DNA of 7,156 nt from JBMYQA01 sp049600855 (GTDB lineage Bacteria > Bacteroidota > Bacteroidia > Cytophagales > Flammeovirgaceae), in assembly GCA_049600855.1 (NCBI GenBank), contig JBMYQA010000304.1:1-7156 (forward strand). Reading direction: 5' to 3'. Of the stretch, positions 6,426 to 7,156 are shown piece after piece. The first letter of the stretch is position 1. The number at the start of each line of letters is the position of its first letter. The translations under genes and the position numbers were made by a program. The notes under the pieces were generated by a model. The model was not told where the DNA came from. It searched no databases and saw nothing but the letters and a program-made list of their open reading frames with translations.

Positions 6426-6440
6426 TAGCTTGAAAAGCTA
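6426..6440. promoter_or_regulatory. Operator-like palindrome TAGCTT-GAA-AAGCTA
   Basis: TAGCTT (6426-6431) and AAGCTA (6435-6440) are perfect complements around three bases. A related self-complementary octamer, TTAGCTAA, lies at 6395-6402. Both are 65 to 110 bases upstream of the rightward gene and in the shared divergent control region, so a dimeric regulator could bind there. Short A/T-rich palindromes are common by chance, so confidence is low. Confidence 0.22.
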
Positions 6441-6505
6441 AACTTGTGTACACTTCATTATACTACTTGTAAAATTTACTATTTTCTTCATCCTAAATCA
6501 TTACC

Positions 6506-7093
6506 ATGAATTCTGTCTTAAATAAGAATTTATTTTTCGTTAAAGAACACATTGGGGTATTTAAAGCCGCTAATAACTTCGATATCATCGATCCTGAAAC
6601 TCAGGAAACCATCATGCTATGTAGAGAAGATAACCTCAACTTCATCACCAAACTCTTACGCTTTTCAGATTACAAGCGAATGACTCCATTCGAAATTGAA
6701 ATTCGTACGCCAGAAGGGGAACGATTGTTGACAATAAAACGAGGTATTGCTTTCTTTATCTCAACTGTTGAGGTTTTTGATGAAAACAATCAGCTCATCG
6801 GTATTTTTAAACAGCAATTTTTCTCTATTGGCGGGAAGTTTAATGTATTAGACCCGCAAGGAATGACATTGTGTACTTTAAAAGGTAAGTGGACCAGCTG
6901 GGATTTTAAATTTGTAAAAGATGGAGTTGAGTTTGCCCATGTGAGTAAAAAGTGGGCAGGATTTGGCAAAGAACTATTCACCTCTGCCGATAATTATATG
7001 CTACAGATTAGCGATCAAGTTCCCACCGACAACAAACTACGGCTTTTAATTTTAGCTGCTGTGATGTGCATTGATATGGTACTGAAGGAATAA
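6506..7093 (+). CDS. LURP-one/phospholipid scramblase-like protein
   Basis: This 195-residue protein belongs, by its overall pattern, to the scramblase / LURP-one-related superfamily, which forms a twelve-stranded beta barrel around a central C-terminal helix. The supporting features are repeated short beta segments with the pattern 'FDIIDPETQETIMLC', 'LTIKRG' (75-80), 'VEVFDENNQLIGIFKQQFFS' (88-107), 'GGKFNVLDPQG' (109-119) and 'LKGKWTSWDFKF' (125-136). A terminal hydrophobic helix follows at about 178-193 (LRLLILAAVMCIDMVL). The conserved stretch VSKKWAGFGKELFTSADNY (146-164) is a hallmark of the bacterial members as I recall them. There is no signal peptide, so it is probably cytosolic. 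The bacterial function is not established; lipid scrambling is known only for some eukaryotic relatives and should not be assumed. It is transcribed alone, divergently from the methyltransferase cluster. Confidence 0.82.
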   Translation: MNSVLNKNLFFVKEHIGVFKAANNFDIIDPETQETIMLCREDNLNFITKLLRFSDYKRMTPFEIEIRTPEGERLLTIKRGIAFFISTVEVFDENNQLIGIFKQQFFSIGGKFNVLDPQGMTLCTLKGKWTSWDFKFVKDGVEFAHVSKKWAGFGKELFTSADNYMLQISDQVPTDNKLRLLILAAVMCIDMVLKE

Positions 7094-7156
7094 GCTCAAA
7101 AATTTTCAACCTTTGCTAAAGCTAAGGGCAAAAGGACTAAAAGGGCATAAAGACAT
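7094..7156. other. Noncoding tail after the scramblase-like gene
   Basis: Sixty-three bases remain. CCTTTGC (7111-7117) and GCAAAAGG (7128-7135) form an imperfect inverted repeat that could be a weak terminator, but no T run follows. No gene start is visible before the window ends. Confidence 0.3.

Larger units (their letters stand above)
6287..6505. other. Divergent intergenic region with several palindromes
   Basis: This 219-base spacer should hold promoters for both the leftward methyltransferase cluster and the rightward scramblase-like gene. For the rightward gene, TTG at 6444-6446 and TACTTG at 6464-6469 weakly resemble the Bacteroidota promoter boxes, with the second box one base short. 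No good match is visible for the leftward direction. Hairpins and palindromes found here are listed separately. No small coding region is convincing. Confidence 0.45.

Noticed and set aside
6790..6981. Minus-strand 63-codon frame within the scramblase-like gene
   Set aside because: It is antisense to the most conserved part of a recognised family and has no support of its own.

Overview
The window reads as a stretch of chromosome from a member of the Bacteroidota. The evidence is moderate to low GC, coding starts preceded by A/T-rich leaders with no Shine-Dalgarno sequence, a two-domain CtpA-type S41 protease of about 570 residues, a lipoprotein deacetylase, and a noncoding repeat of the GTCATTTC...GGAGAAATCT type that I associate with this phylum. 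The genus cannot be fixed from the sequence.

Layout. Positions 1-264 are a noncoding leader with two small inverted repeats. A rightward pair follows: an S41 carboxy-terminal processing protease (265-1986) and, 41 bp later, a NodB-fold polysaccharide deacetylase lipoprotein (2028-2999). Both act in the cell envelope. Between this pair and the convergent leftward genes lies a 194-bp noncoding element (3013-3206). It has perfect 18-bp terminal inverted repeats flanked by a perfect 9-bp direct repeat, so it looks like a complete MITE-like insertion with its target-site duplication. It landed on the stop codon of the leftward gene. The leftward genes form a tight three-gene cluster, given in transcription order: a SAM-dependent methyltransferase (6286-5540), a conserved protein of unknown function (5535-4993, gap 4 bp) and a multi-pass GT-C-like glycosyltransferase (4978-3212, gap 14 bp). 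A divergent intergenic region (6287-6505) with several hairpins and palindromes separates this cluster from a rightward LURP-one/scramblase-like gene (6506-7093). The last 63 bp show no gene.

How the genes relate. The protease and deacetylase are probably co-transcribed envelope enzymes. The leftward three genes are probably one transcript, but their products (a small-molecule methyltransferase, an unknown cytosolic protein and a membrane sugar transferase) do not point to one pathway. I see no defence system, CRISPR array, rRNA or tRNA, transposase, or biosynthetic cluster. The strongest non-routine signal is the small mobile element with intact footprints at 3004-3215. The next is the unknown protein at 4993-5535, whose motif order loosely resembles NADAR proteins.
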